Positions 23,309 through 33,339 of a stretch of DNA of 64,000 nucleotides are shown here, one piece after another; positions within the stretch are counted from its first letter, which is position 1, and the number at the start of each line of letters is the position of its first letter. The notes beneath the pieces are model-generated. The model was not told where the DNA came from. It was given only the letters and a program-made list of their open reading frames with translations, and ran no database searches. The position numbers and the translations under genes were made by a program. The stretch is from Pyropia yezoensis (lineage: Eukaryota > Rhodophyta > Bangiophyceae > Bangiales > Bangiaceae): the NCBI GenBank assembly GCA_009829735.1, contig CM020620.1, positions 18,062,354-18,126,353 on the forward strand, written 5' to 3'.

Positions 23309-24278
23309 TGTAAGGATTTGCCCCTTAAATCGCCACCCGGAACCCAGGGGATATGGACTGGGACCTCTCCTTACATGTCCGGCCCCGATAACTCCCCCCA
23401 AGACACATCAATTCCCCACTACCCTGGGCGACACCACGCTGTATCCGTGACATTTTGCGGACGTCGGCCGACCGCACGAAAGCCGCCGTCAACGCACTGT
23501 CGGAACCCTGTCATGGACGTCGAAACTCGACAACGAGGAGCGAGTGACATCGTCGACCAACCACGGGCGGACATCCCCGTCTGTGCTGCCTGAATTTTAT
23601 TCTCTGCGCTGCTTGAAAGCTGGCATCAAGGACCAGTCACATGATTCACCGACACTGAGGACACCGCACATCCTCGCTGGCGGCTGAGTGCGATATGACT
23701 GGCTCGCCGGCTTTTGGATTGATTGAATTCGGCCAGCTGGTTGGTGACTGGCTGGCCGGTCAAGGGATTGATTGAATTTGGCCTTGCTGGCCCTTACAGC
23801 CAGTCGGACCTTCTGGCCGACCGGCGTGTGGAGCCGGCTGGTGGGGCGCGCTGGGCGCCATCCACGGGACCCCCTTCGTTTCGGGCAAACTGGGGCTGCA
23901 CTCCTTTAGTGCGCACGCCCGCCCATGCTTTGTTCTGAGAGACATGCTTTGTTTTTGGACCGCTCTGTGCCTACCGGCGGTGCGATGGGGAAACGCATGC
24001 TTTGGGGCACCTCGGGTGCCCCGACGCGAGTATATAGTGCGTGGGTGTCGGCGCCACCGGGGGAGAGGAGAGGGGTAACCACAGACACAGACCAAAGACA
24101 CTGTTTACCTTTTGTACCCTCGATCCCCACCGACGTCGCGCCCATCTTCTTCCCCAGACCCACCCCCGTCGAGACCACCGTCCTCTTCCCCGTGCCCCGC
24201 CGCCCCATTGGCTCGCAAGGCCCGCTGACACCCCCACGAGTACGTTGAGGGCTCCCCGGTTTTAGGTGGGTCCTCACA
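23309..24278 (+). repeat. Chromovirus II 5' LTR
   Basis: The 970-bp LTR starts TGTAAGGATT and ends GGGTCCTCACA. It contains a TATA-like TATATAG at 24,031-24,037, preceded by a small GC-rich inverted motif (GGGGCACCTCGGGTGCCCC, ending about 24,022). This is a credible promoter and puts the transcript start about 30 bases further on. Confidence 0.92.
24031..24037 (+). promoter_or_regulatory. TATA box in the chromovirus II 5' LTR
   Basis: TATATAG lies about 240 bp before the LTR end, next to a GC-rich palindrome. The same element recurs in the 3' LTR at 30,729-30,735, from where it could drive transcription rightward into host DNA. Confidence 0.5.
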
Positions 24279-24280
24279 TG

Positions 24281-24297
24281 TGGTAGCTTCCGATTGT
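24281..24297 (+). other. Candidate tRNA primer-binding site of chromovirus II
   Basis: TGGTAGCTTCCGATTGT begins two bases after the 5' LTR. It starts with TGG as primer sites complementary to a tRNA 3' CCA do. A tRNA ending GCTACCA would pair with the first seven bases. Which tRNA is used cannot be decided here. Confidence 0.5.
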
Positions 24298-24514
24298 TCG
24301 ACTTTCTACCTGGCGGTGACTGCGATTCCGTGCGTGATTTGGACCTCCCTGCGATTGTGACGTCGTGTTTCCCCCTGCGTTCGGCTTGCCACGGGCATTG
24401 TAATACGAACGCAGTGGGTTCCACGAATCACACCGAAAGAATATTTCCCTGACACTGCCATCGCGCTTGATGTCACGGAATTTTTCTTTTTGGTCAACCG
24501 ATTGTTGAATCCCA

Positions 24515-25258
24515 GTGAGTTCCAAATCAGGTTCCGAATATTCTTCCTCGGCTGTGGCGGCCGCGTCGGCATCCTCCGGCACGACGGCCCGCAACACGGT
24601 GGCCACGTCACGTGGAAACCCTGAGACCCGCGCACCCCCGACGACCCGCGCACCCCCGACGATCCGCGGCGCTGGTACAGCGCGCGGCTCGTCGGCACGC
24701 GGCAGTCCGTCAGCAGGCGGCCCCGTGGGAGGGCACCACCACCCGGGGGCACGCAGCCCCCCCGCGGGCGCCTTCTCCACCTCCACCCAGGCGGCCCCCC
24801 CGCACCTATCCCTGCTGGGGCGGACCGCCCCCAAGCCCCCCCTCTCGGGCAAGGGCAAGGGCCCTGCCTCGGCGGGCACAGCGGCCCGGACGAACCGGCG
24901 CCTGCTGCTACCCCCGCAGGAACCGGCGCGCCGTTTCATCGCGCCGCCCCCCCCGCTGATTGGGCACATTAAGCCGACCACCGCGCGGGCGGTGGAACAG
25001 CGCGAACAGCGCCGAATCGCCAAGGCCCGCCGCATCCCACTGGGCACACACCAGTGTAAGCCCTGCGGTGTGACGTGCAACAGCCTATCGGTGTTGCGCG
25101 ACCATCGCAACTCACGTCGGCATCGCAATACTGTCAACCGCCCTTCAACTCTCCCACGCTGCGATCCCTGTGGGCTTGAATTTGATTCGGTGGTTCAATT
25201 TCAAAGCCACTTGCGTGGCAAGGCGCACCACCGCCAGCTGGCGCGAGGCACCGATTGA
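24515..25258 (+). CDS. Two-zinc-finger open frame upstream of gag (chromovirus II)
   Basis: An open frame of about 247 codons between the 5' LTR and gag. The first two thirds are Ser/Ala/Pro/Gly-rich and basic. The end carries two C2H2 fingers of the U1-C/matrin (zf-met) type: C-x2-C-x12-H-x5-H at about 25,056-25,120, and a second with the same spacing at about 25,160-25,228. Such fingers often bind double-stranded or structured RNA, sometimes DNA. No ATG is evident near the start of the frame, so how it is expressed is unclear. A gene in this position is not part of the standard gag-pol plan. It could be captured from the host or be an element-specific accessory gene. Confidence 0.55.
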   Translation: MSSKSGSEYSSSAVAAASASSGTTARNTVATSRGNPETRAPPTTRAPPTIRGAGTARGSSARGSPSAGGPVGGHHHPGARSPPAGAFSTSTQAAPPHLSLLGRTAPKPPLSGKGKGPASAGTAARTNRRLLLPPQEPARRFIAPPPPLIGHIKPTTARAVEQREQRRIAKARRIPLGTHQCKPCGVTCNSLSVLRDHRNSRRHRNTVNRPSTLPRCDPCGLEFDSVVQFQSHLRGKAHHRQLARGTD

Positions 25259-25601
25259 CAACCTCCATTGATCTACCGCGAGAGCCCGATTTTCCCCCTC
25301 TGATCTCCCCCCCGCGTGAGAATCCGACGAGACCGACTCGGGCCCGAGCGTGGAAGCCGACCGAAAATCCGATTGCGCACCCTCGAGCGATTTGCTTGTG
25401 ATTGGACTTAACGAAATAGTGTTGCACGCTCTTGATGTTGTCACCGCGATCCCTCGGCACTTGACCAATTGTCGCGCGCCACTACGTTGGTTGACCAAAT
25501 TTCTTACACAAATCTATCCGGAGTTCGACGTGTCATTTCTTGTAAGTCCAGGTCGCTCTGTCCTGTGAAATTGTAACTCCTGGAGTTAACTCCTGGAAAC
25601 G

Positions 25602-26480
25602 ATGGACCCCTCGAGTATTGCTGGCGGGACCCCGGTCACTTCTGGGTCGACATCCGGCACCCCCAGTGTCGAGGCATGGAATCAGCTTACGACATTTGTG
25701 ACGCAAATGCGTGACGAGCTCGAGGCACACAAGGTGGAATTGGAAGACACGAAGCAGCAGCTCGCCAAGACCGAGGCGAAAGCAGCCCGCGAGAACGCAA
25801 AACCCGCACGGCCAAACAAGCCCGGGCTTTTCTCTGGCAAACCCGGGACCATTGAAGCGTGGTGCTCCCACATGGACTCCTACGTCCGGCTGAGTGAACC
25901 CGCCGAAGCGTGTCGTGTCGCTTGCGCCTATCTCGATGGAGAAGCGTTCAACTGGTGGCATACCTATAGTCAGACTACAGACGTTTCGAGCTGGGATGCC
26001 TTCCGTGCTGCACTCATCCGGCGCTTCAGTCCCCTGAACAAGACGCAGGCGGCACGGGACAAGCTGCACGCATGGCGACAGATTGAGGACGTCGGGACGT
26101 TTAACAAGACTTTCCTGAGCGTCGTCGTGGACATCCCAGACATCACTGAAGCGGAAAAGATTGACCGCTACACGCGAGGTCTGAAGCGGGACATCTGGCA
26201 GGCACTGTGCCTCAAGAACTACACTGAACTCGAGCCTCTAATGACAGACGCCCTGCGCGTAGAAGCTGCCAAGGCTGGAGCTTCGCGCTTCACGAACAAC
26301 CTCAGCAGCACCTCTGGGAAGCCGTCTGCGACGGGTGTCGTCCCCATGGACATTTCCATCATCAAGGTCGAGAAGCTCACGCCCGAGGAGCGCCAGCGCT
26401 GTATGCGCGAGGGACTCTGCCTTCGCTGTCGCGAAAAGGGGCACCTGGCAAAGGACTGCCCAAAAGGCCAGCGGAACTGA
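25602..26480 (+). CDS. Chromovirus II gag
   Basis: A 292-residue gag begins at a clear ATG. After an N-terminal linker and a short coiled-coil-like stretch (about residues 30-65, rich in E, K and Q) comes the retrotransposon gag domain, with the typical W-x-x-F and R-F-x-P-L patterns (about residues 80-190). A single CCHC zinc knuckle (C-L-R-C, H, C) lies at about residues 270-285. Pol follows within a few bases. Confidence 0.88.
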   Translation: MDPSSIAGGTPVTSGSTSGTPSVEAWNQLTTFVTQMRDELEAHKVELEDTKQQLAKTEAKAARENAKPARPNKPGLFSGKPGTIEAWCSHMDSYVRLSEPAEACRVACAYLDGEAFNWWHTYSQTTDVSSWDAFRAALIRRFSPLNKTQAARDKLHAWRQIEDVGTFNKTFLSVVVDIPDITEAEKIDRYTRGLKRDIWQALCLKNYTELEPLMTDALRVEAAKAGASRFTNNLSSTSGKPSATGVVPMDISIIKVEKLTPEERQRCMREGLCLRCREKGHLAKDCPKGQRN

Positions 26481-26503
26481 AGCAGCAACCGTCGTCAACA
26501 ACG

Positions 26504-29500
26504 GTGAAAGATGCTCCTTTGGTTCCGGAAAACAAATCGTCACCCTTTGAAGGCCCGCGTCTCGGGCTACTGCTTTCTACTGCTTCTGTCAATGGCCATG
26601 TTGTAAAGGTGCTGTTCGACGACGGGTCTCCCATCAACGTCGTCTCCAGGCGCCTCATGAAAACCCTGAATGTCAAGACCACTGAAACGGACTTCGCGGC
26701 AAACATGCCCGATGGACGTTCCCATGTACTCGCTGAAACCATTGAACCCTTAGAGATTCACATCGGCCTTTACCAAGAACGACTACGGTTCGCCGTATGC
26801 GACCTCAGTGCGTACGACGTTATCCTCGGTAAGAAATGGCGCGATGACAAGGGCGCCAAGATCAACAACAAAAAGAACAAGATATCCTTTAAGTTCAACC
26901 ACAAGAATATTTCTATCACCGCCTCCCTCAAGAAACCGGAGGGCCTCATTAGCCGGCAACGACTCGCACGTGACCTCATCCAAAGGACCCCTGTATTCGC
27001 CATCTACCTGCAGTCTGAAGACCCCTCAAGCAGCTTTGACATCAACTCCATCATTATGGGAGAAGCTGAAGACAAAAATGAAGTCCAACAGATTCTCAAG
27101 GAGTACGCTGACGTCTTCCCGGCTGAGCTCCCGGACGGACTCCCTCCCGAGCGTAGTCACAAGTTTAGCATCAAGCTGACCGACGACGCTGAACCACGTC
27201 GCAGCGGTATTTACCGCCTCTCCGAGTGGGAACTCGATGAACTCAAGGCGCAACTTGCGACCCTGATTCGGAAGGGATTCATCCAGCCAAGTGCCTCACC
27301 GTGGGGCTCCTCCGTTCTATTTGCGGGGAAGAAGGACGGCGGCTGGCGGATGTGCATCGACTACCGAGCATTGAACAAGGCCACCATCAAGAATGCGTAT
27401 CCTCTACCACGTATCGATGACATCTTTGATCAACTACGAAAGGCCAAGTATTTCACGAAGATTGACCTCCGCTCTGGCTACCACCAGATCCGGCTGGACC
27501 CTGACACCATCCCATTGACGGCGTTCCGGACCAAGTATGGATTCTACGAGTTTACTGTGCTACCCTTCGGACTGACGAACGCCCCCGCAGTCTTCATGAA
27601 CTTGATGAACGATGTGTTCAGACCCTACCTGTACGACTTCATCTGCGTCTACTTAGACGACATTTTGGTCTACAGCGAAACCTACGAGGATCATCTCAAG
27701 CACCTGAGAGAAACCCTGGCCAAGCTACGAGACCACAAGCTTTACGTCAAGGCAAGTAAGTGCCAGTTCGCTCGAACCACTGTCGATTACCTCGGCCACG
27801 TCATATCTGACGCAGGCTTTTCCATGGAGGACCAGAAGGTTCAAGCCATTCGGACGTGGGCAACCCCCAAGAGCAAGAAGGACGTGCAGTCCTTCCTCGG
27901 TATGGTCAACTTCTATCGCCGATTTATCAAGGGAATGGCCGCAGTTGCTACCCCTCTTACGAGGTTGACGGGGAAGGTCGACTTTGAGTGGACGCCGGAC
28001 GCCCAAAAAGCCTTCGAGCAGCTGCGGACTCTGACAACAAGTGCACCGGTACTAAGGCCGTTTGACAAACGATATCCCATCTACGTGTCTACTGATGCCA
28101 GCGGGTATGCTATTGGCGCAGTCCTCGAACAAGACGACGGAAAGGGACGGCGTCCAAAGGCATTCTTCTCCCTGACCTTGAATATCCACGAACAACGCTA
28201 CAGCATCCGCGAACGTGAGCTGCTCGCAGTGGTCCAAGCCATCCGGCACTGGCGCTGCTACCTCCACGGAAGACCCTTTGAGGTCCATACCGACCACGAG
28301 TCCCTGAGATACCTGCGAACCCAAGAAAGGCTGAACGACCGCCAAGTCAAGTGGCTTGAACTTCTGGACCAATTCCAGTTCAAGATTGTCCCGATCAAAG
28401 GCATCTCCAACGCCGTAGCTGATGCCCTTTCCAGGCAGCCCCAAGATGCCCCTGACAAGCACGAACCCAACCAAGATCTCCTTAGTCGAGTGCTGACCAA
28501 GACCATTGACGAAACCCTCAAGAAAACTGAAATCAACAACCTCATGACCAACAACCAACGTGATCATGACCTTGCCACCCTAGAACAATAGTACAAAGCG
28601 GACCCCGAATTTGCCGACCTAGCCAGGGACCCGGTATCTCCCTACCGGTTTCATATGAGGTTGTTGAAACGAGGTGACCGTACGTGCACCCCCGCTGGTA
28701 CTCTACGACAAAGACTCCTCCACGACTACCACGACGTCCCGTGTCAAGGGCACATGGGAGTGAAGAAAACCACCAAGGCCGTTGCTTCCAATTACTACTG
28801 GAAGTCTATGCGGCAGGACATCCAAAGATACGTACAATCATGTGATTCGTGCCAGCGGAACAAGGCTAGCACTCATTCACCTCTGGGTCATCTCAAACCA
28901 CTCGAACCCCCAAGCCAAAGATGGGCAAGTGTCTCCATGGACTTTATCACCCCACTGCCACTGACACCACGAGGCCACAACGGCATTTATGTCGTTGTTG
29001 ACCGACTCACCAAGATGATTCGCCTGGCACCAATGAAACCGGAATGTACAGCGCCGGTCACAGCTCAGCTTTACCGCGATCACGTCTATCGCAACCACGG
29101 CCTACCTCAAGAAGTCGTCTGTGACCGCGACCCCATCTTTTTCTCCAACTTCTGGCGGTCACTGACAAAGATCCTCAAGGTCAAGATCAAAGCCTCATCG
29201 GCCTACCACCCGCAGACGGACGGCCAAACTGAGATTATGAACAAGAAAATTGAAGAAATCCTCAGAAACCTCGTCAACCATCATCAAGGCGACTGGGATC
29301 TTTTCCTCGTTGGCGCGGAAGTTGCCTACAACCGGTCACCTAATGCCGTAACCACGTACTCTCCATTTTTCTTGAACTACGGGTTTGAACCAAGGACCGT
29401 GCCTATGGACATCCTCGACAGCAGGGACTCAAGTCTTCCTGCTGTGTCGGATTGGCTATCCAGCCTCCACGATGCTCAAAAGACGGCTATCGCCGCCATC

Positions 29501-29995
29501 AAGAGCGCCATTGAGACGCGCGCGGCGTACGCAAACCGTCATCGCCGACCATGCACAATCGCTGTGGGCGACCACGTACTTCTCAGCACCAAGAACCTCT
29601 TGCCCGACGCTTTTCAAGGCGCTCGTAAGCTGATGCCCAAATACTCCGGACCCTACGAAGTCACGGAGAGCATCAATGACGTCACGTTCCGTCTCGATCT
29701 TCCTCAAGCTGTCCTCGATCGCAAAGTTCACAACGCCTTCCATGCCAGCCTCCTGAAGCCGTACTGCGCTGATCCGTATGGTCGACTTCCTCCCGTTCCA
29801 CCCCCGGTTGCATTTCCGGATGGCTCCGTCGAGTATGAAGTGGACTCCATTATGCGGTCACGAAAGCGCCGTGGACGACTGCAGTACCTCGTCAAATGGA
29901 AAGGCTGCGACATCAGCGAGAACTCTTGGCTGACAAAGCAAGACCTTGTGAACGCCCCTGAAGTTTTAGACGCGTTTCTTCGATGCGCGTCCTAA
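26504..29995 (+). CDS. Chromovirus II pol region (PR-RT-RH-IN-chromodomain)
   Basis: The pol region starts almost directly after gag. Segments in order: a retropepsin-like protease with LFDDGS in place of the usual DSGA (about 26,610), reverse transcriptase with YLDD at about 27,652, RNase H with the STDAS motif (about 28,090) and the TDHESL motif (about 28,290), and integrase with an HHCC finger (about 28,735-28,860) and DDE motifs (S-M-D-F, then V-C-D-R-D, then DGQTEI-M-N). A chromodomain ends the region at about 29,826-29,950 (Y-L-V-K-W-K-G-C). It looks nearly intact. Domain order and chromodomain place it among chromoviruses. Confidence 0.9.
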
Positions 29996-30006
29996 GGGGG
30001 GGGGGG
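29994..30006 (+). other. Polypurine tract of chromovirus II
   Basis: Two A's and eleven G's lie immediately before the 3' LTR. This is the plus-strand primer position. A pure G run of this kind is also a likely site of length errors. Confidence 0.75.
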
Positions 30007-30976
30007 TGTAAGGATTTGCCCCTTAAATCGCCACCCGGAACCCAGGGGATATGGACTGGGACCTCTCCTTACATGTCCGGCCCCGATAACTCCCCCCAAG
30101 ACACATCAATTCCCCACTACCCTGGGCGACACCACGCTGTATCCGTGACATTTTGCGGACGTCGGCCGACCGCACGAAAGCCGCCGTCAACGCACTGTCG
30201 GAACCCTGTCATGGACGTCGAAACTCGACAACGAGGAGCGAGTGACATCGTCGACCAACCACGGGCGGACATCCCCGTCTGTGCTGCCTGAATTTTATTC
30301 TCTGCGCTGCTTGAAAGCTGGCATCAAGGACCAGTCACATGATTCACCGACACTGAGGACACCGCACATCCTCGCTGGCGGCTGAGTGCGATATGACTGG
30401 CTCGCCGGCTTTTGGATTGATTGAATTCGGCCAGCTGGTTGGTGACTGGCTGGCCGGTCAAGGGATTGATTGAATTTAGCCTTGCTGGCCCTTACAGCCA
30501 GTCGGACCTTCTGGCCGACCGGCGTGTGGAGCCGGCTGGTGGGGCGCGCTGGGCGCCATCCACGGGACCCCCTTCGTTTCGGGCAAACTGGGGCTGCACT
30601 CCTTTAGTGCGCACGCCCGCCCATGCTTTGTTCTGAGAGACATGCTTTGTTTTTGGACCGCTCTGTGCCTACCGGCGGTGCGATGGGGAAACGCATGCTT
30701 TGGGGCACCTCGGGTGCCCCGACGCGAGTATATAGTGCGTGGGTGTCGGCGCCACCGGGGGAGAGGAGAGGGGTAACCACAGACACAGACCAAAGACACT
30801 GTTTACCATTTGTGCCCTCGATCCCCACCGACGTCGCGCCCATCTTCTTCCCCAGACCCACCCCCGTCGAGACCACCGTCCTCTTCCCCGTGCCCCGCCG
30901 CCCCATTGGCTCGCAGGGCCCGCTGATACCCCCACGAGTACGTTGAGGGCTCCCCGGTTTTAGGTGGGTCCTCACA
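30007..30976 (+). repeat. Chromovirus II 3' LTR
   Basis: A 970-bp copy of 23,309-24,278 at about 99.5 percent identity, followed by GTGGC (30,977-30,981), the right target-duplication copy. Confidence 0.92.
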
Positions 30977-30981
30977 GTGGC

Positions 30982-31377
30982 GCTGAATACGCAACGGTTC
31001 AACTAACGGCATGCATGATCGTGCGATCAATGCATGTTTTTGATCGATCCGACTGTTGCTTTAAGAGCAGTGGGACATGGGCCGGGCGGGATATGAATGG
31101 AGACGCACTGTACACAGGCACAGGCGTGAGCCGCGTCACGCGTGTCTGTCGGTGTGACGGTCGGCGCGCGGTTTTTTCCGCACTCGCCCAGACCCCCCCG
31201 GACCCTCCCCGCCACGCTCCACACCCACCACCCACCCACCGACACTCCGCCTTGCCCCCCTTCCCCCACCCCCCTCCTCGCCCGACCGGGCGTTGTTGAC
31301 GACCACCCCCCGCTCAGGCCACCCGACCCGATCATCGTTTGCCACCCATTCCAGTTGTGCTGCCGCGGACGTCCGTC
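30982..31377. other. Right flank of chromovirus II, no supported gene
   Basis: Host DNA resumes here. An imperfect palindrome lies around 31,008-31,034 (ATGCATGATCGTGCGATCAATGCAT core). The rest is C-rich with no recognisable gene or promoter. Confidence 0.5.
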
Positions 31378-32052
31378 ATGGACAGATCGGTTCGCGCTTT
31401 TCTCCGCCCCGCCAGCGTGGCCGATCCGTGCCCCTCCGACTTGACAGACGACGACCATGACGTGCGAGCGAGCGCCGTCCACGTCGGCGATATGATCGTG
31501 GACGACAGCGGTGCGTCGCTCGCGGAACGCGCGCGCACTGACGCGCAGGGTGCTGAAGAGGTGGTGGTGGAGGACGGGGTCAACGCGACACCGTCGGCGG
31601 GTGCCGACGGGGCCGCCACCGCACGGGTTCCCCATTACCTGGCGCGCTCGTCGCTGTTGCTCCAAGACGTTACGGTGCGGACGTTGCCGATCACCATTCA
31701 CGTGGATGCTGCCGCCAGGCAGCCCGCCGACCCAGCCTACCACGACCAGTCTCACCAGCCGGGCTACTGTTGGCATCCGCGCTCCGTGCGCGTGGTGCTT
31801 GACATGGACGCCGCCACCACAAGCAGCAGCGTCGTGTGGGGGCCGTACGGTGTCGCCTCTCGTCGTCGTGGGCCTCTGCCTGCCACGGCAGGTGCACATG
31901 CACTTTCGGAGGTGGCTCCCCGCCGTCGGCACGTGGGGCGTGGACACCCTATCGATGCAGCACGCCACGGCGACGGAGACGGCCGCCGCGAGCAGCACTG
32001 GATGGTCGTCAATGGGTACCGCCGCTTCTTCGCACTCCTGCTAGTGCTCTGA
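31378..32052 (+). CDS. Hypothetical protein, weak
   Basis: An ATG-started frame of 224 codons. No domain is recognised. The N-terminal half is acidic (D-D-D-H-D, V-V-V-E-D) and less repetitive than the surrounding GC-rich frames, with a middle stretch (R-T-L-P-I-T-I-H-V-D) that reads like ordinary protein. The C-terminal part is Arg/Gly/Asp-rich. The complementary strand is also open over most of the same stretch, so this may be chance openness in GC-rich DNA or the remains of a gene. It lies directly downstream of the chromovirus II insertion with no visible TATA box. Confidence 0.25.
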   Translation: MDRSVRAFLRPASVADPCPSDLTDDDHDVRASAVHVGDMIVDDSGASLAERARTDAQGAEEVVVEDGVNATPSAGADGAATARVPHYLARSSLLLQDVTVRTLPITIHVDAAARQPADPAYHDQSHQPGYCWHPRSVRVVLDMDAATTSSSVVWGPYGVASRRRGPLPATAGAHALSEVAPRRRHVGRGHPIDAARHGDGDGRREQHWMVVNGYRRFFALLLVL

Positions 32053-32120
32053 TGCACAGGCGTGCTGCATTTGCCGCCAACGAGTGCGAAGAATGACGGA
32101 TTTCTCGTTGTAGCGTTTGT

Positions 32121-32270
32121 CAATCGCGGGTTTTGTTTGCGTGTGTGTACGAAAGATACGGGGTTGCGGAGGGCCACCGAGCTGTGCCGTCCTCTCAATC
32201 GCGGGTTTTTTTAGCGTGTGTGTACGAAAGATATGGGGTTGAGGAGGGCCACCGAGCCGTGCCGTCCTCG
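32121..32270 (+). repeat. 75-bp tandem duplication
   Basis: Two adjacent 75-bp copies (32,121-32,195 and 32,196-32,270), each starting CAATCGCGGGTTTT. They share GTGTGTGTACGAAAGATA and GGGCCACCGAGC and differ at a handful of positions. The function is unknown, and the length suits a local slippage duplication in intergenic DNA. Confidence 0.85.
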
Positions 32271-33339
32271 ACGGCGATCCTTTTGCCTCCCCACTCGCGT
32301 GCCTTGCCCCGTCTCACCGGCGCATACCGGTGCAGGAGCCCGGCCCACGCGACGACTTTCATACCCCGCGCCAGTCCTCGCACACAAAACCGCCCCATGC
32401 CTCCCCCCCCTCCCCCCCCCCCCCCCCTTCCCCCCCCGCCTCCACCGCGGCCTCCCTCAGAAGCTCGGTAAAGTTTCCGGTCGTGCAGGCGCAGGGCCCC
32501 AAGCACAGCCCTGACGCGGTGGAGTGGAAAAAGGACACCACCTTCCGAGACAGCGTGGCGCCCACCGCCCTGGGCAGACGCTCTACCCGGCGGTGAACGT
32601 TGTCCAGCATGGCCGCCCGGTTGAAGGCGGTATCTAACAAACAGCCAGTCAGCCAGCCCCCCCGCCCCCTCTCTCCACGACACACGCACGCTCGCACGCT
32701 CGCTTGCTCGGTCGCTCGCCCGCACGCCCGCACACACGCCCGCACGCACGCGCACGCGGCGGCGAGCCGTGACGGTCCCGGGCTTGCTGTCACCATCGCC
32801 GCCAGCACCAGCACCACCAACCCCCCCTCCCCCCGGCCTGTAGCTGCCCTCCAGCCATTCACAGGCCCTCGCAAGCCGCACGGAAGGAGGCGCGCGGCGG
32901 GGGGGAGGCTGGCGGCGAGTCGGAGGGAGCCAGGTGCGGCGTTGGCCGCCCCGCCACCCCCCCCCCCCCCCCCCCCCACGGGCGACACAGTCCAGCAGGA
33001 GGAGGCCGCCGCCCTGCGCGGGCTCGTCGGCGACAGCAGAGGCTCGCCCGCCAGCCCGGCGGGACACAGCGCGGCTGGCCGCCTGGCTGGCCGCCCGGTT
33101 GGACGCCGCGCCCTTCCCCCCACCGCAGGTGCCCAAGATGATTGTGGCCAGCTCCTTGCCCACCACCGCCCTCCCTGCTCTCCCGAGATCCTTCTGATGC
33201 CGTCGCTGCTGCCGCTGCCGCTGCCGCCACGGCGCCAATGCCGTGCGCACGGCGGCGGGGTATTGCGGTGGGGCGCCGCGCCCTCGTGGTCACCCGCGCG
33301 GCATGATGAGCTCCCCCGCGGCGGCCAACGCGGCCAAGG
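32271..33339. other. GC-rich region with homopolymer tracts; possible spliced minus-strand gene
   Basis: Poly-C tracts lie at about 32,401-32,445 and 32,955-32,979. Conflicting long frames cover both strands. The only suggestive signal is on the minus strand: a pyrimidine-rich CTGTTTGTTAG acceptor-like site (exon would start at 32,633) is followed by an open, ordinary-looking stretch (A-F-N-R-A-A-M-L-D-N-V, later L-G-P-C-A-C-T-T-G-N-F) ending in a stop at 32,359. A possible upstream exon (G-K-E-L-A-T-I-I-L-G) lies near 33,130-33,200. I recognise no family and do not call a gene. Confidence 0.25.

Larger units (their letters stand above)
23309..30976 (+). mobile_element. Chromovirus II: Ty3/gypsy LTR retrotransposon
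   Basis: This 7.67-kb element has two 970-bp LTRs (23,309-24,278 and 30,007-30,976) and a 5-bp target duplication GTGGC at 23,304-23,308 and 30,977-30,981. The interior carries a zinc-finger frame, gag, and pol with protease, reverse transcriptase, RNase H, integrase and a C-terminal chromodomain. I count about five substitutions between the LTRs (about half a percent), so it is young. It looks nearly whole, with perhaps one or two breaks in coding parts. It belongs to the same broad chromovirus group as element I but is clearly a different family: the LTRs are unrelated and gag is much shorter. Confidence 0.94.

Noticed and set aside
13967-24238. Second independent insertion of chromovirus I with its own flank
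   Set aside because: The host flank, target duplication and neighbouring inverted-repeat element are identical to those of copy A, so it is the same insertion seen twice, not a new event.
24274-25137. 287-codon minus frame near the chromovirus II 5' LTR
   Set aside because: It is complementary to the zinc-finger frame; the Cys/His spacing on the plus strand is the real signal.
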